Shown in pieces: positions 27,433-36,692 of a stretch of DNA of 39,993 bases (within the stretch, counting starts at the first letter, position 1; every line of letters begins with the position of its first letter). The translations under genes and the position numbers were made by a program. Origin of the DNA: Alkalilacustris brevis. GTDB lineage: Bacteria > Pseudomonadota > Alphaproteobacteria > Rhodobacterales > Rhodobacteraceae. A model generated the notes under the pieces. The model was not told where the DNA came from. It saw nothing but the letters and a program-made list of their open reading frames with translations, and ran no database searches. The stretch lies in the NCBI RefSeq assembly GCF_003350345.1, contig NZ_QNVJ01000086.1:1-39993 (forward strand), given 5' to 3'.

Positions 27433-29065
27433 CCGCCTGCGCCGCGCCTTCCTGCGCTGGAACCGGCTTGGCCTTGCCGGGGTTCTGGCGCTGCCGCTCG
27501 CCGTTGCCACGGTGCTGGGGTTCGTCTGGCTGTTCGAGCGTGGGCTGCTGTGGCAGTTCGCGCTGGTCTGCATGGTCTTTGCCGCCCTGGTCTGGGTGGT
27601 GCGGCTTGGCCTTGACTGGCGCAGCCGGGCCAGGGGCGATGGCGGCGACGCTGCCGCGCGGCCCGAAAAGGGCGGCCCCGGCCCGCAGCTTGCCCATGAC
27701 CCAGACTGGAGCGCAGCCGAGCGCGCCGCCTACGCCGCCGCCTGCGCCCGCATCGACACGCGGCTCAAGCAGCCTCTCGACTGGGAAGACATGCCCGCCG
27801 AAGCGCTGGGCGTCGTCGAGCAAGTCGCCTCCGAGATGTCGGGCGGCCGGCGCGGGGCGCTGGATTTCACCGTGCCCGAGGCGCTCTTGCTGATCGACCG
27901 CGTGGCGCTGCGCTACCGCGATTTCCTGCGTCGGCATGTGCCCTTTTCCGACCAGCTCTCGGTCAAGGCGCTCTACTGGCTCTGGCAGCGGCAGGATACC
28001 GCGCGCGCGGCATGGGAAACCGGCTATCTCGCCTGGCGCGGGGTGCGCATGGCGCTCAACCCGGCAGTGGGCGTGCTGCGCGAGGCCGAACGCGCGATCA
28101 CCGCCGGGCTTCAGGGGCGGCTTGGCCAGCAGGTGCTGCGCGACACCCAGGTGATTCTGCTCGAGGAGGTCGCGCAGGCGGCGGTCGATCTGTATTCGGG
28201 GCGGCTGAAATTCTCCGATGCCGAGCTTCTGGAAATCCGCCTCGGGTCCGAATTGCGCGACCGCCGCGCGCTGGCGCGCCCCGACGACCCGGTGCGCATT
28301 GTCGTGGTCGGGCAGATCAGCGCGGGCAAATCGACCCTGATAAACGTGCTCATGGGCGATGCGGCGGAAGAAACCGACATGGCCGCCACCACCGCCCGCC
28401 TGACCGCCCATGAAACCGAAATCGACGGCACGCCCTGCCGGCTTGTCGATACCGTGGGGCTGGACGGGTCCGCGCAAAGGGCCGAGGCGCTTGCCACCGA
28501 GATGGCCGAGGCCGACCTGATCCTCTGGGTGATCCGGGCCTCGCGCCCCTCGCGCGCGCCCGATCACGCGCTGCGGCAGGCGTTCGAGGCACATTTCGCC
28601 GACCAGCCCGCGCGGCGCGTGCCGCCCGTGGTGCTGGTGGCCTCGGCCGCCGATACGCTGATGCCCGATTGGCCCTACCCGGAAAACCGCCTTCCGCTGG
28701 CGGCGCAGGAGCGGCTGGGCCGGGCAATGGCGGCAATCGGCGAGGACATGGGCGGCATGGTGCCGATCCCGGTCTGCGCCGAGCCGCCCCTGTGGAATGT
28801 CGACACCGTCGAGGCCGCGCTGGCCGCCGCCATGACCGAGGCCCTGATGACCCAGCGCAACCGCCGCCGCCTGGGCGCCGATACCGGCGGGCTGAACCTG
28901 CGCGAGAACCTGCGCCGCGCGGCGCGTGGCGCGCGGGCCGGGGCGGGGCTGCTGCGCGGCATGTTCGGCGGCCGGTCCGACCCCGGCACGCGCGCCGAAT
29001 CCGCCCCCGACTCCAAAGCCGACTCCGACGCTGCGGGCCGCAAGAAACCGCCTGCGCGAAAATAA
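27419..29065 (+). CDS. Membrane-anchored GTPase, partner of the preceding gene
   Basis: The 548-aa protein begins with two hydrophobic helices ([21 protein letters not shown] and [18 protein letters not shown]), then a long helical region of about 220 residues. The GTPase domain follows: P-loop GQISAGKS (298-305), TTAR as switch I, DTVG (344-347) and SAAD (409-412) where NKxD is expected. The C-terminus is a low-complexity tail. It shares a 14-nt overlap with the upstream GTPase, so the pair is co-expressed and may form a heteromer. The G-domain is only distantly like YeeP/Era-type proteins. ATG 27419 is the only start that fits the overlap and the first membrane helix. Confidence 0.82.
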   Translation: MTLIDRLRRAFLRWNRLGLAGVLALPLAVATVLGFVWLFERGLLWQFALVCMVFAALVWVVRLGLDWRSRARGDGGDAAARPEKGGPGPQLAHDPDWSAAERAAYAAACARIDTRLKQPLDWEDMPAEALGVVEQVASEMSGGRRGALDFTVPEALLLIDRVALRYRDFLRRHVPFSDQLSVKALYWLWQRQDTARAAWETGYLAWRGVRMALNPAVGVLREAERAITAGLQGRLGQQVLRDTQVILLEEVAQAAVDLYSGRLKFSDAELLEIRLGSELRDRRALARPDDPVRIVVVGQISAGKSTLINVLMGDAAEETDMAATTARLTAHETEIDGTPCRLVDTVGLDGSAQRAEALATEMAEADLILWVIRASRPSRAPDHALRQAFEAHFADQPARRVPPVVLVASAADTLMPDWPYPENRLPLAAQERLGRAMAAIGEDMGGMVPIPVCAEPPLWNVDTVEAALAAAMTEALMTQRNRRRLGADTGGLNLRENLRRAARGARAGAGLLRGMFGGRSDPGTRAESAPDSKADSDAAGRKKPPARK

Positions 29066-29153
29066 CCGTGACGGCGCGGGGCATTTGCGCCATATCTCCG
29101 GGCGGATGGGCCGTCAGACCCGCCCGCCGCAGATGATCGAAACGAGGCTCAAG

Positions 29154-29594
29154 ATGTCGCGACATGTCACCATTCTCAACGGCCCCAACCTCAACCTTCT
29201 GGGGGTGCGCGAGCCGGAAATCTACGGCCAGACCACGCTCGACGATATCGAGGCCGCCTGCCGCGAAACCGCCGATGCGCTCGGCCTGGGCCTGACATTC
29301 CACCAGTCGAACCGCGAATACGAACTGATCGACTGGGTCCAGGCCGCGCGGGCCACCTCGGATGCGATCATCATCAACCCGGCGGCGTTGACCCATACCT
29401 CGGTGGCGCTTCTGGATGCGCTCAAGGCGTTCGAAGGCCCGGTGATCGAGGTGCATATCTCCAACCTGCACAAGCGCGAAAGCTTCCGGCATCACTCCTA
29501 TGTCAGCTATCGCGCCGACGGGATCATCGCCGGCTGCGGCCCGCACGGCTATGAACTGGCCCTGCACCATGCCGCGCGGCTGATCGGGGCCTGA
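29154..29594 (+). CDS. aroQ: 3-dehydroquinate dehydratase, type II
   Basis: It dehydrates 3-dehydroquinate to 3-dehydroshikimate in the shikimate pathway. At 146 aa it has normal type II length. [16 protein letters not shown] includes the catalytic tyrosine Y24 and the active-site arginine R19. [30 protein letters not shown] and [19 protein letters not shown] supply the remaining active-site residues, including the general-acid histidine. The ATG at 29154 has GAGG upstream. In Rhodobacteraceae I recall accB and accC following aroQ; here ybjN follows instead. Confidence 0.97.
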   Translation: MSRHVTILNGPNLNLLGVREPEIYGQTTLDDIEAACRETADALGLGLTFHQSNREYELIDWVQAARATSDAIIINPAALTHTSVALLDALKAFEGPVIEVHISNLHKRESFRHHSYVSYRADGIIAGCGPHGYELALHHAARLIGA

Positions 29595-29935
29595 GCCGCA
29601 AGGCGCCGTCTGCCGGGGCGCGCGCCCTGCTGCCGTGCCGATTCGCATTCCTTCACTGTGAGAAAAATATCCTCGCCGAAGGCATCCGGCGGCGGCCGGA
29701 AGGTGCAGCGCTGCCTTTTGGCCGAACAAACACAAGCTGTTGTTGCATTATGCCGCGTGCCCCCAATCGACAGGTGCGGCCCGCAACAAGTTGTGGAAGA
29801 ATTCCCTTTACAGCCCTCGGAATTTCTCACACCATATATAGTAAGGGCGGCGTCGGGCAAACGCTGATCCTTGCCAGACACCCAGCTTCTTGTGGGGTCG
29901 TGCCCACCTGAGGCTACAGATGAAGAGGCCGGGCA
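29595..29935. other. Intergenic region of 341 bp after aroQ
   Basis: It holds the second copy of the 33-bp element (29651-29683) and an AT-rich stretch with TATATAGT near 29834-29842 that could be a promoter -10 region for the ybjN-proC operon. No -35 box at good spacing is evident. No gene is seen. Confidence 0.5.
29651..29683 (+). repeat. 33-bp 3'-end element, copy 2 (after aroQ)
   Basis: It begins CTTCACTGTGAGAAAAATAT and ends CGCCGAAGGC, 56 nt after the aroQ stop and in the sense direction. It differs from the copy after pyrC (5346-5378) at 3 of 33 bases. Two genes with unrelated sequences share it only in their 3' flanks. Confidence 0.7.
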
Positions 29936-30439
29936 ATGTCGATATCCGAAAACTTCCTGCACAGCGATGACATTCATCCGATCGATATGGTCGAAACCCT
30001 GGCCGAGCATCAGGCCTGGGAATTCGACCGCGTCGGCGAGGACCAGATCGCCATGGCCGTGGAAGGCCAGTGGCGCACCTATTCGCTGACGCTGGCCTGG
30101 TCGCCCGCCGATGAGACCCTGCGCCTGATCTGCACCTTCGAGATGGAGCCCCCCGAGGCCCGCCTGCCCGAATTCCATCGCCTGCTCAACCGGATCAATG
30201 ATCTGGTCTGGACCGGCAGTTTCACCTATTGGCACGAGCAGCGCCTGATGGTCTGGCGTTACGGGCTGCTGCTGACGGGCGGGCAGTGCGCCGGGCCCGA
30301 GCAGGTCAGCCGCATGGTCTCCAGCGCCGTGCAATGCGCCGAGCGATTCTATCCGGCTTTCCAGCTTGTCGCCTGGTCCGACCAGCCGGCCGAAGAGGCC
30401 CTGCAGGTGGCCATTGCAGAGGCTTACGGCCGCGCCTAA
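29936..30439 (+). CDS. YbjN-domain protein
   Basis: The 167-aa soluble protein has the YbjN / type III secretion chaperone-like fold: an N-terminal strand-rich half (FDRVGEDQIAMAVEGQWRTY) and paired helices (LPEFHRLLNRINDLVWTGSF). The exact role of this family is unknown; members have been linked to stress and motility regulation in enterobacteria. It is the first gene of a tight plus-strand operon with proC, whose ORF begins about 30 nt downstream. The ATG follows GAAGAGG. Confidence 0.83.
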   Translation: MSISENFLHSDDIHPIDMVETLAEHQAWEFDRVGEDQIAMAVEGQWRTYSLTLAWSPADETLRLICTFEMEPPEARLPEFHRLLNRINDLVWTGSFTYWHEQRLMVWRYGLLLTGGQCAGPEQVSRMVSSAVQCAERFYPAFQLVAWSDQPAEEALQVAIAEAYGRA

Positions 30440-30469
30440 TCTTGCCCCGGAAGAATGATCGGGGGTTGC

Positions 30470-31297
30470 ATGGATTTCAGCGATATCGAGGCACGTGGTC
30501 TTGTTCTGCTCGGCTGCGGGCGCATGGGGTCGGCTCTGCTTGAAGGATGGCTTGCGCAGGGGCTTTCGCCCGGCGCCGTGCATGTGATCGAGCCCCGCCC
30601 ATCGGACTGGCTGCAAGCGCAGGGTGTGAAGATCAACGGGGCCTTGCCGGCAAACCCGTCGGCGGTGCTGATTGCCGTCAAGCCGCAGATGATGGGCGAT
30701 GCCCTGCCGGCGCTCAAGGCCATTCCCGCAGGGGCCGGTGCCGGGTCGGCGCCGGTGTTCATCTCGATCGCCGCGGGCACATCGATCGCGGCTTTCGAGG
30801 GCGTCCTGGGGTCTGATACGGTGATCGTGCGGGCCATGCCCAACACCCCGGCCGCGGTGGGGCGGGGCATCTCGGCGCTGGTCGGCAATGCCTTGGCGGA
30901 CGAGGCCGCGCTTGCGCTGGCCGAGGGGCTTCTGGCCGCTGTCGGTCAGACCGTGCGGCTGGAGCACGAGGGGCAGATGGATGCGGTGACGGCGCTCAGC
31001 GGCTCGGGGCCGGCCTATGTGTTCCACCTGATCGAGGCGATGGCCGCAGCGGGCGAGGCCGAGGGGCTGGCCCCCGACCTGGCCATGAAGCTGGCTGTCG
31101 CGACGGTCGCCGGTGCCGGGCACCTGGCCGAAACCTCCGACGAGGCCCCGGCACGCCTGCGCGAGAACGTCACCAGCCCCGGCGGGACGACAGCCGCCGC
31201 GCTCGAACATCTGATGGATGAAAGCCAGGGCCTGCGCCCGCTGCTGCGCCGTGCTGTCGGTGCCGCCGCCGCCCGCGCAAGGGAACTTTCCCAATGA
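30470..31297 (+). CDS. proC: Pyrroline-5-carboxylate reductase
   Basis: It reduces pyrroline-5-carboxylate to proline with NADPH. At about 275 aa it shows the N-terminal Rossmann motif LVLLGCGRMGSALLEGWL, AVKPQMMGDALPAL, the signature RAMPNTPAAVGRGISAL, and VTALSGSGPAYVFHLIEAM with TSPGGTTAAALEHL in the C-terminal dimerisation domain. I chose ATG 30470, with GGGGG upstream; ATG 30455 (five codons longer) is possible. The stop overlaps the next start (ATGA). Confidence 0.96.
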   Translation: MDFSDIEARGLVLLGCGRMGSALLEGWLAQGLSPGAVHVIEPRPSDWLQAQGVKINGALPANPSAVLIAVKPQMMGDALPALKAIPAGAGAGSAPVFISIAAGTSIAAFEGVLGSDTVIVRAMPNTPAAVGRGISALVGNALADEAALALAEGLLAAVGQTVRLEHEGQMDAVTALSGSGPAYVFHLIEAMAAAGEAEGLAPDLAMKLAVATVAGAGHLAETSDEAPARLRENVTSPGGTTAAALEHLMDESQGLRPLLRRAVGAAAARARELSQ

Positions 31298-31647
31298 GCG
31301 ATGCGCAAGACGACACGATCAGTTTTGATGATTTCCTCAAGGTCGATGTGCGGGTCGGGCGAGTCACGCGGGCCGAACCTTTCCCCGAGGCGCGCAAGCC
31401 CGCGATCAGGCTGTGGATCGACTTCGGCCCCGAACTTGGCGAGCGCAAGAGCTCGGCCCAGATCACCCGGCACTACACCCCCGATGAATTGGTCGGCCGC
31501 CAGGTGCTGGCGGTGGTGAATTTCCCGCCGCGCCAGATCGGGCCGATGCGCTCCGAGGTGCTGGTGCTGGGCCTGCCGGATGCCGAGGGCGAGGTGGTGC
31601 TGATCACGCCCGAACGCGAGGTTCCGTCTGGAGGGAGGCTGCATTGA
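31294..31647 (+). CDS. csaA: tRNA-binding OB-fold protein, CsaA-like
   Basis: The 117-aa protein is a stand-alone EMAP II-like OB domain. FLKVDVRVGRVTRAEPFPEARKPA and ARKPAIRLWIDFG open it, and RQVLAVVNFPPRQIGPMRSEVLVLG closes it. CsaA homodimers bind tRNA and were described as export chaperones in Bacillus. It overlaps proC and the following dehydrogenase by 4 nt each, so all three are translationally coupled. Confidence 0.9.
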   Translation: MSDAQDDTISFDDFLKVDVRVGRVTRAEPFPEARKPAIRLWIDFGPELGERKSSAQITRHYTPDELVGRQVLAVVNFPPRQIGPMRSEVLVLGLPDAEGEVVLITPEREVPSGGRLH

Positions 31648-32603
31648 AACCCCGTCTGCTGATAACCCGCCCGATGCCCCCGGCAGTGAAGGCCGCCGCC
31701 GAGGCCGAATTCGACCTGACCCTGCGCGGCAAGACGACGCCCATGTTGCCGGCGGAACTGGTCGCCAGCCTGCGCGAGTATGACATGGTCATGCCCACGC
31801 TGGGCGATCGCTACAGCTCCGAGGTGTTTGCCGCCGTGCCGCGCCCGCGCTGCCGGCTGCTGGCCAATTTCGGCATGGGCTACAACCATATAGACGTGCT
31901 GGCTGCGCAGGCCGCCGGGGTCGCGGTGACCAACACGCCCGGTGCCGTGACCGATGCCACCGCCGATATCGGCGTCATGCTGATGCTGATGAGCGCGCGC
32001 CGCGCCAGCGAGGGCGAGAGGATGGTGCGCGCCGGGCGCTGGGCGGGCTGGCACCCGACCGAGATGCTGGGCCTGCACCTGACCGGCAAGACCGTGGGCA
32101 TCCTTGGCATGGGCCGGATCGGGCGCGCCGTGGCGCGGCGGTGTCAGCGCGGCTTCGACATGCAGGTGGTGTTCTTCAACCGCTCGCCGGTGCCGGACCC
32201 GGGCGTGCCGGCCGAGCAGTTGCCCACCCTGCACGAGGTGATGGCCCGTGCCGATGTGGTGGTGGTGACGATGGCCGCCACGCCCGAGACGCGCCACCTG
32301 ATCGACGCCGCGGCGCTGGCGGCGATGCAGCCCCATGCGCATCTGGTCAATATCGCGCGCGGCGACCTTGTCGACGAGGCGGCGCTGATCGCGGCGCTCG
32401 AGGCCGGGCAGATCGCCGGGGCGGGGCTGGACGTCTATGAGCACGAGCCGCAGGTGCCCGAGGCGCTGCGCAGGCTTGAGAATGTCTCGCTGTTGCCGCA
32501 TCTGGGCACCGCGACGCACGAGGTGCGCGAGGCCATGGGCATGGTCGCACTGGATAACCTGCGCGCCTTTGCCGCGGGGCAACCGCTGCCAAACCGGGTC
32601 TGA
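31644..32603 (+). CDS. D-2-hydroxyacid dehydrogenase (glyoxylate/hydroxypyruvate reductase type)
   Basis: The 319-aa NAD(P)-dependent enzyme has the nucleotide fold KTVGILGMGRIGRAVARR near residues 150-168. The catalytic Arg, Glu and His lie in LVNIARGDLVDEAAL, GLDVYEHEP and LLPHLGTAT. LANFGMGYNHIDV is the substrate-loop region. Residues fit glyoxylate or hydroxypyruvate reductase better than phosphoglycerate dehydrogenase, because there is no ACT domain. It starts at TTG 31644, overlapping the csaA stop (TTGA), with GGGAGG upstream. It ends convergently against fdxA. Confidence 0.92.
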   Translation: MKPRLLITRPMPPAVKAAAEAEFDLTLRGKTTPMLPAELVASLREYDMVMPTLGDRYSSEVFAAVPRPRCRLLANFGMGYNHIDVLAAQAAGVAVTNTPGAVTDATADIGVMLMLMSARRASEGERMVRAGRWAGWHPTEMLGLHLTGKTVGILGMGRIGRAVARRCQRGFDMQVVFFNRSPVPDPGVPAEQLPTLHEVMARADVVVVTMAATPETRHLIDAAALAAMQPHAHLVNIARGDLVDEAALIAALEAGQIAGAGLDVYEHEPQVPEALRRLENVSLLPHLGTATHEVREAMGMVALDNLRAFAAGQPLPNRV

Positions 32604-32728
32604 GGGGGCAGCGGCCGCTCCACCGGGCTTTCCATTGGCCGTGGCGCCCTGCCTTGCCCCAATTTCCGGGCCGTCAGGTGGTGCCGCCGGGCGTGGAATT
32701 GCCTCGGGCAGGGGGCGTGCCTGCCGGC

Positions 32729-33067
32729 TCAGCCGCCTTCGCCGGGCTTTTCAGAAAAGTATTTTTCCATCTTGCCGGTCTCGCCGTCGCGTTCCTCGGC
32801 TTCGGGCAGCGGGTCTTTCTTGGTGATGATCACCGGCCAGGCTTCGGAATATTTGCGGTTGAACTCGACCCAGTCTTCCATGTCCGGCTCGGTGTCGGGA
32901 CGAATCGCATCGGCAGGGCATTCGGGTTCGCACACGCCGCAGTCGATGCATTCATCCGGATGGATGACCAGCATGTTTTCGCCCTCGTAGAAACAATCCA
33001 CAGGGCAGACTTCCACACAATCGGTGTATTTGCAGGCAATGCAGTTGTCGGTCACGACATAGGTCAT
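32729..33067 (-). CDS. fdxA: Seven-iron ferredoxin FdxA
   Basis: The 112-aa protein has the N-terminal cluster ligands of a 3Fe-4S plus 4Fe-4S ferredoxin: [22 protein letters not shown] and [18 protein letters not shown]. The long C-terminal extension ([16 protein letters not shown]-like) is typical of the alphaproteobacterial FdxA group. It is an electron carrier; its partner is unknown. It is last in the minus-strand cluster after the S4 protein, 52 nt downstream. From memory, carD often follows fdxA in relatives; it does not here. Confidence 0.95.
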   Translation of the reverse strand: MTYVVTDNCIACKYTDCVEVCPVDCFYEGENMLVIHPDECIDCGVCEPECPADAIRPDTEPDMEDWVEFNRKYSEAWPVIITKKDPLPEAEERDGETGKMEKYFSEKPGEGG

Positions 33068-33119
33068 CCGTGCGCTCTCCCATTCTTGCGCCACGGGGGA
33101 AGTAATCCGGGCAGCCGGA

Positions 33120-33503
33120 TCATTCAAGCGCGGATCGCCGGGCCTGCTCGAAACTGCGGCGCTCCTTGCCGCTGGGGCGCCCGCCGGACCGGGCCGAAGG
33201 TGCGCCGGTGGTTTCCGCAAGTGGCGGCGGAGGCGGCGACAGGTCATCGTAGAGCGCCTGCGCCTCGGGCGCGGGGCCACGGCGCAGGCCCAGGGCCAGA
33301 ATGCGCACCACCTTGACCTGCCGGCCGAGCGCGAAGGTCAGCGTATCGCCCGCCCCGACGGCCTGCGCGGGCTTGATCACCCGCGCGGCATTGACCCGGA
33401 TCTGCCCGTTCGAGACCGCCCGGCTGGCCAGGCCGCGTGTCTTGAAAAACCGCGCCTGCCAGAGCCATTTGTCCAGCCGGATGGTTTCGCGCGAGGGGGG
33501 CAC
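33120..33503 (-). CDS. S4-domain RNA-binding protein (Hsp15-like)
   Basis: The 127-aa protein has an N-terminal S4 domain, [21 protein letters not shown] then [21 protein letters not shown]. The C-terminus is basic and proline-rich ([20 protein letters not shown]). Hsp15-type proteins bind stalled 50S ribosomal subunits carrying nascent peptide-tRNA. It begins 9 nt after the SUV3-like helicase stop, so a shared RNA-related role is plausible. Confidence 0.92.
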   Translation of the reverse strand: MPPSRETIRLDKWLWQARFFKTRGLASRAVSNGQIRVNAARVIKPAQAVGAGDTLTFALGRQVKVVRILALGLRRGPAPEAQALYDDLSPPPPPLAETTGAPSARSGGRPSGKERRSFEQARRSALE

Positions 33504-33512
33504 GCCGCGCGC

Positions 33513-36500
33513 TTACTTGCGGTCGCGCAGCCCCATCAGCGCCTGCGCGAAGGGGTTGTCGGGGTCGATCCTGTCCTTGCGGGGCTTGTCGGGGCCGGAT
33601 TCGAAACGGCGCGGGGCGCCATCACCCGGCTTGCCGCGCGGTTTTCCGCCCGCTTTGCCATGGGGCTTGCCGGGGCCCTTTCCGCGCGGCTTGCCACCAT
33701 CGGCGCGGGCCTTGCCGCCGCCGCCGCCGCCATCGCCGTCTCGGCGCTGCCCCTGGTGGGCGCCCTGGGCGCCGCCCTTGCCGCGCCGGGGGTGGTTGTT
33801 GCGCGCACGCGGGGCCCAGGCGAAGGTGTAGAACACCTCGATCTCTGCCGTGGCATCGGCGGTGGTATCGGCGCTCGTATCGGTGGCGGGCGTGTCCGGC
33901 CCGGCTGCGCTTTCTTCCGCTGCGGGCGAGGGGCCCTCGCCGCCGTTGGCCTGTGGCGCCTCTTCGGCTGTTTCCGGGGCCTGTGGCGCGTCCTGCTGCG
34001 GTGCGTCGGCGGTGGGCTGGGGCGCATCCTCTGGCGCGGGGGTGTCGGCGGCCGGTTGCGCGGGCGGGGTTTCGGGGGTGTCAGGCTGCGGCGGGGTGGG
34101 GGCTGCGTCGGCCCCGGCGTCGGCAGCCTCGGCTTGTGTCGCGGCCTCCGCCTGGGGCGCAGATTCTGCCTCTGTCTCTGGCGCAGCCTCCGCCTGTGGC
34201 GCCGTGTCGTCCTGTGATGCAGCCTCGGCCTCGCCTTCGGTTGCGGGGGCAGTGGCGGGCGCGGCCTTGACCTTGGGGCGCTCGCCGCGCTCGGCGCGAT
34301 AGCCCATGCCCTGCATCAGATCGGCGAACTGCTCGAGCGTCAGCCCAGTGATCGAAAGCATGTCGGGCGTGGCCTCGAACCCGCCGCGGCTGTCTTGCGC
34401 GCGCAGCAGGTCGGCAAGGCGTTCCAGCATGTCGATGCGGATCGCCCGGCTGCCCGAGGGGCGATAGCCCGCCAGCCGGTAATGGATTTCCGGCTCGCCC
34501 TCGACCGCGGGGATCGTCACCAGACCCGGCGGTGGGCTTTCGGGGAAGGTTTCCAGCCCCTGCGCCAGCGACCACAGCACCAGCCGCAGCCGTGTCGGCG
34601 CGGGCTTGAGCAGCAGCGGCATGAAGACCGTGTATTGCCCGAAGCGCACGCCATGCTTGCGCAGCGCCCCGCGCGCCTCCTGGTCCAGCGCCTTGACCTC
34701 GTCGGCGACCTCGGCGCGGGGCAGAATGCCCATAGCCTCGACCATGCGGAAGGCAAAGCCGCGGGTCAGCCCGCCCAGTGTTTCATCACGCGACAGGCCC
34801 AGAAGCGGCTCGAACAGCGCGGCGATGCGGCGATCGACGAAATGCTGCAAGCGGCGCGCGACCTTCTCGGCCACCTCCGTTCCGGCCAGTTCATCGACGA
34901 AGGCCTCGACGCGCGGCTTCATCGGCTCGGGGCCGGCCACCAGCTTGCCCAGCGCGGTATCGCCCCACATCAACCCGCCCTGTTCGGTGATGTCCATCTC
35001 GGTATCGGGCGCGTTGTAGAACTTGTCGGCCTTCAGATGGAAGTGCGGCGCCAGCGCCTGAAGGCTGGCTTGCCGCAGGGTTCGGGCCTCATCGGCGGAA
35101 GCGGCATTGTCCTGCCGGAAACGGAACCCTTCGATGCGGCCGACGAATTCGCCCTCAACCGTCACTTCGCCCTTGTCGTTCACCTCGGCCACGAGGGTCT
35201 CCTTCTGCTTGAGCCGGCGCATCAGCACGCTGGTGCGCCGATCAACGAAACGCTGCGTCAGCCGCGCGTGAAGCGCATCCGACAATCGGTCTTCTACCGC
35301 GCGAGTCTCATCACGCCAATGACTTTCATCAATAACCCAGCCACGCCGTTGCGCCACATAGGTCCAGGTGCGGATATAGGCCAGCCGCTTAGACAGCGCA
35401 TCGAGATCGCCATCGGTGCGGTCGATCCGGGCGATATTGCGCGCCAGCCAGTCATGCGGGATCTGCCCCGCCTCGTGCAGGAACCCGAACAGCCGTGCCA
35501 GCAGCCCGCTGTGTTCGTTGGGCGAAATGCCGCGGAAATCGGGCACCCGGCAGACATCCCACAAGAGCCGCACATCGCGCGCGTCCGCCAGCCTGCGCGC
35601 GACGTCGGGCATGTCGGAAAGCGTCTTGAGCGCGGTCAGATCGTCGGCGTCGCGCATCCGTGTCAGCCAATCGTCGCTGTTGGGGCGCTCCAGCGAGGCA
35701 ATCAGCCGCCCGACCGAGCCAAATTCCAGATCGGCGTTGCGCCAGTGCAGCTTGCGCACCGGCTCGAAACGGTGGTTTTCCACCGCGTCGATCATCTCGT
35801 CGGAAAGCGCGCGGGCCTCGCCGGTGACGCCGAAGCTGCCCGCGCTCAGGTGCCGCCCGGCGCGCCCGGCGATCTGCGCCAGCTCGTTGGCGCCCAGCGG
35901 GCGGATGCGCCGGCCGTCGAACTTGGCGGTGGCCGAAAAGGCCACATGGCGGATATCCAGATTCAGCCCCATGCCGATGGCATCTGTGGCCACCAGGTAA
36001 TCCACATCGCCATTCTGATAGAGCGCGACCTGCGCATTGCGCGTGCGCGGGCTTAGCGCCCCCATCACCACCGCGCAGCCGCCCTTTTGCCGCCGGATCA
36101 GCTCGGCGATGGCATAGACGTTCTCGACCGAGAAACCGACAATGGCGCTGCGCGGCGGCATCCGGCTGAGCTTTTTCGCGCCGGTATAGGTCAGCTCGGA
36201 AAACCGCTCGCGCCGCAGGAACTGCACCTTGGGCACCAGCGCGGCAATCGCCGCGCGCATGGTGTCGGCGCCCAGAAACAGCGTCTCATGCAGCCCGCGT
36301 GCGTGCAGCAGCCGGTCGGTGAAGACATGCCCGCGCTCGGGATCGGCGCAAAGCTGGATTTCATCGACCGCGACGAAATCGGCGCCGATCTCGATCGGCA
36401 TCGCCTCGACGGTGCAGACCCAGTATTGCGTGCGCTCGGGCACGATGCGTTCCTCGCCCGTGACCAGCGCCACCACCGACGGGCCGCGCACGGCCACGAT

Positions 36501-36644
36501 CCGGTCATAGACCTCGCGCGCGAGCAGCCGCAGCGGCAGGCCGATGACGCCGGTGCGGTGTGCCAGCATCCGTTCGATCGCGTAATGGGTCTTGCCTGTG
36601 TTGGTGGGGCCGAGAACGGCCCAAACCCGTGCCTGATCGCGCAT
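33513..36644 (-). CDS. SUV3-like superfamily II RNA helicase with long disordered C-terminus
   Basis: The 1043-aa protein carries helicase motifs I GPTNTGKT (12-19), II DEIQ (94-97), VI QIAGRAGR (257-264) and YLVATDAIGMGLNLD, the pattern of mitochondrial SUV3 and its alphaproteobacterial relatives (RNA turnover). A conserved central part runs to about residue 790. Residues 795-932 are an Ala/Pro/Glu/Asp/Gln-rich acidic segment. A short conserved piece EVFYTFAWAPRARNNH (about 934-950) follows, then a Gly/Lys/Arg/Pro-rich basic tail (950-1043) that probably binds RNA. The ATG has AGGAG upstream. It follows the TPR gene by 48 nt. Confidence 0.92.
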   Translation of the reverse strand: MRDQARVWAVLGPTNTGKTHYAIERMLAHRTGVIGLPLRLLAREVYDRIVAVRGPSVVALVTGEERIVPERTQYWVCTVEAMPIEIGADFVAVDEIQLCADPERGHVFTDRLLHARGLHETLFLGADTMRAAIAALVPKVQFLRRERFSELTYTGAKKLSRMPPRSAIVGFSVENVYAIAELIRRQKGGCAVVMGALSPRTRNAQVALYQNGDVDYLVATDAIGMGLNLDIRHVAFSATAKFDGRRIRPLGANELAQIAGRAGRHLSAGSFGVTGEARALSDEMIDAVENHRFEPVRKLHWRNADLEFGSVGRLIASLERPNSDDWLTRMRDADDLTALKTLSDMPDVARRLADARDVRLLWDVCRVPDFRGISPNEHSGLLARLFGFLHEAGQIPHDWLARNIARIDRTDGDLDALSKRLAYIRTWTYVAQRRGWVIDESHWRDETRAVEDRLSDALHARLTQRFVDRRTSVLMRRLKQKETLVAEVNDKGEVTVEGEFVGRIEGFRFRQDNAASADEARTLRQASLQALAPHFHLKADKFYNAPDTEMDITEQGGLMWGDTALGKLVAGPEPMKPRVEAFVDELAGTEVAEKVARRLQHFVDRRIAALFEPLLGLSRDETLGGLTRGFAFRMVEAMGILPRAEVADEVKALDQEARGALRKHGVRFGQYTVFMPLLLKPAPTRLRLVLWSLAQGLETFPESPPPGLVTIPAVEGEPEIHYRLAGYRPSGSRAIRIDMLERLADLLRAQDSRGGFEATPDMLSITGLTLEQFADLMQGMGYRAERGERPKVKAAPATAPATEGEAEAASQDDTAPQAEAAPETEAESAPQAEAATQAEAADAGADAAPTPPQPDTPETPPAQPAADTPAPEDAPQPTADAPQQDAPQAPETAEEAPQANGGEGPSPAAEESAAGPDTPATDTSADTTADATAEIEVFYTFAWAPRARNNHPRRGKGGAQGAHQGQRRDGDGGGGGGKARADGGKPRGKGPGKPHGKAGGKPRGKPGDGAPRRFESGPDKPRKDRIDPDNPFAQALMGLRDRK

Positions 36645-36692
36645 TACTGCTCCTGCCGATGGCGCGCGCCTTGCGCCGCTCTCTGGCCCGTT

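Noticed and set aside
26966-28594. 542-codon minus-strand open frame opposite the GTPase genes
   Set aside because: Shadow frame with Gly/Arg/His/Pro-rich low-complexity content and no start context.
29549-31294. 581-codon minus-strand open frame opposite ybjN and proC
   Set aside because: Shadow frame; it also runs through the aroQ 3' end and the intergenic element.
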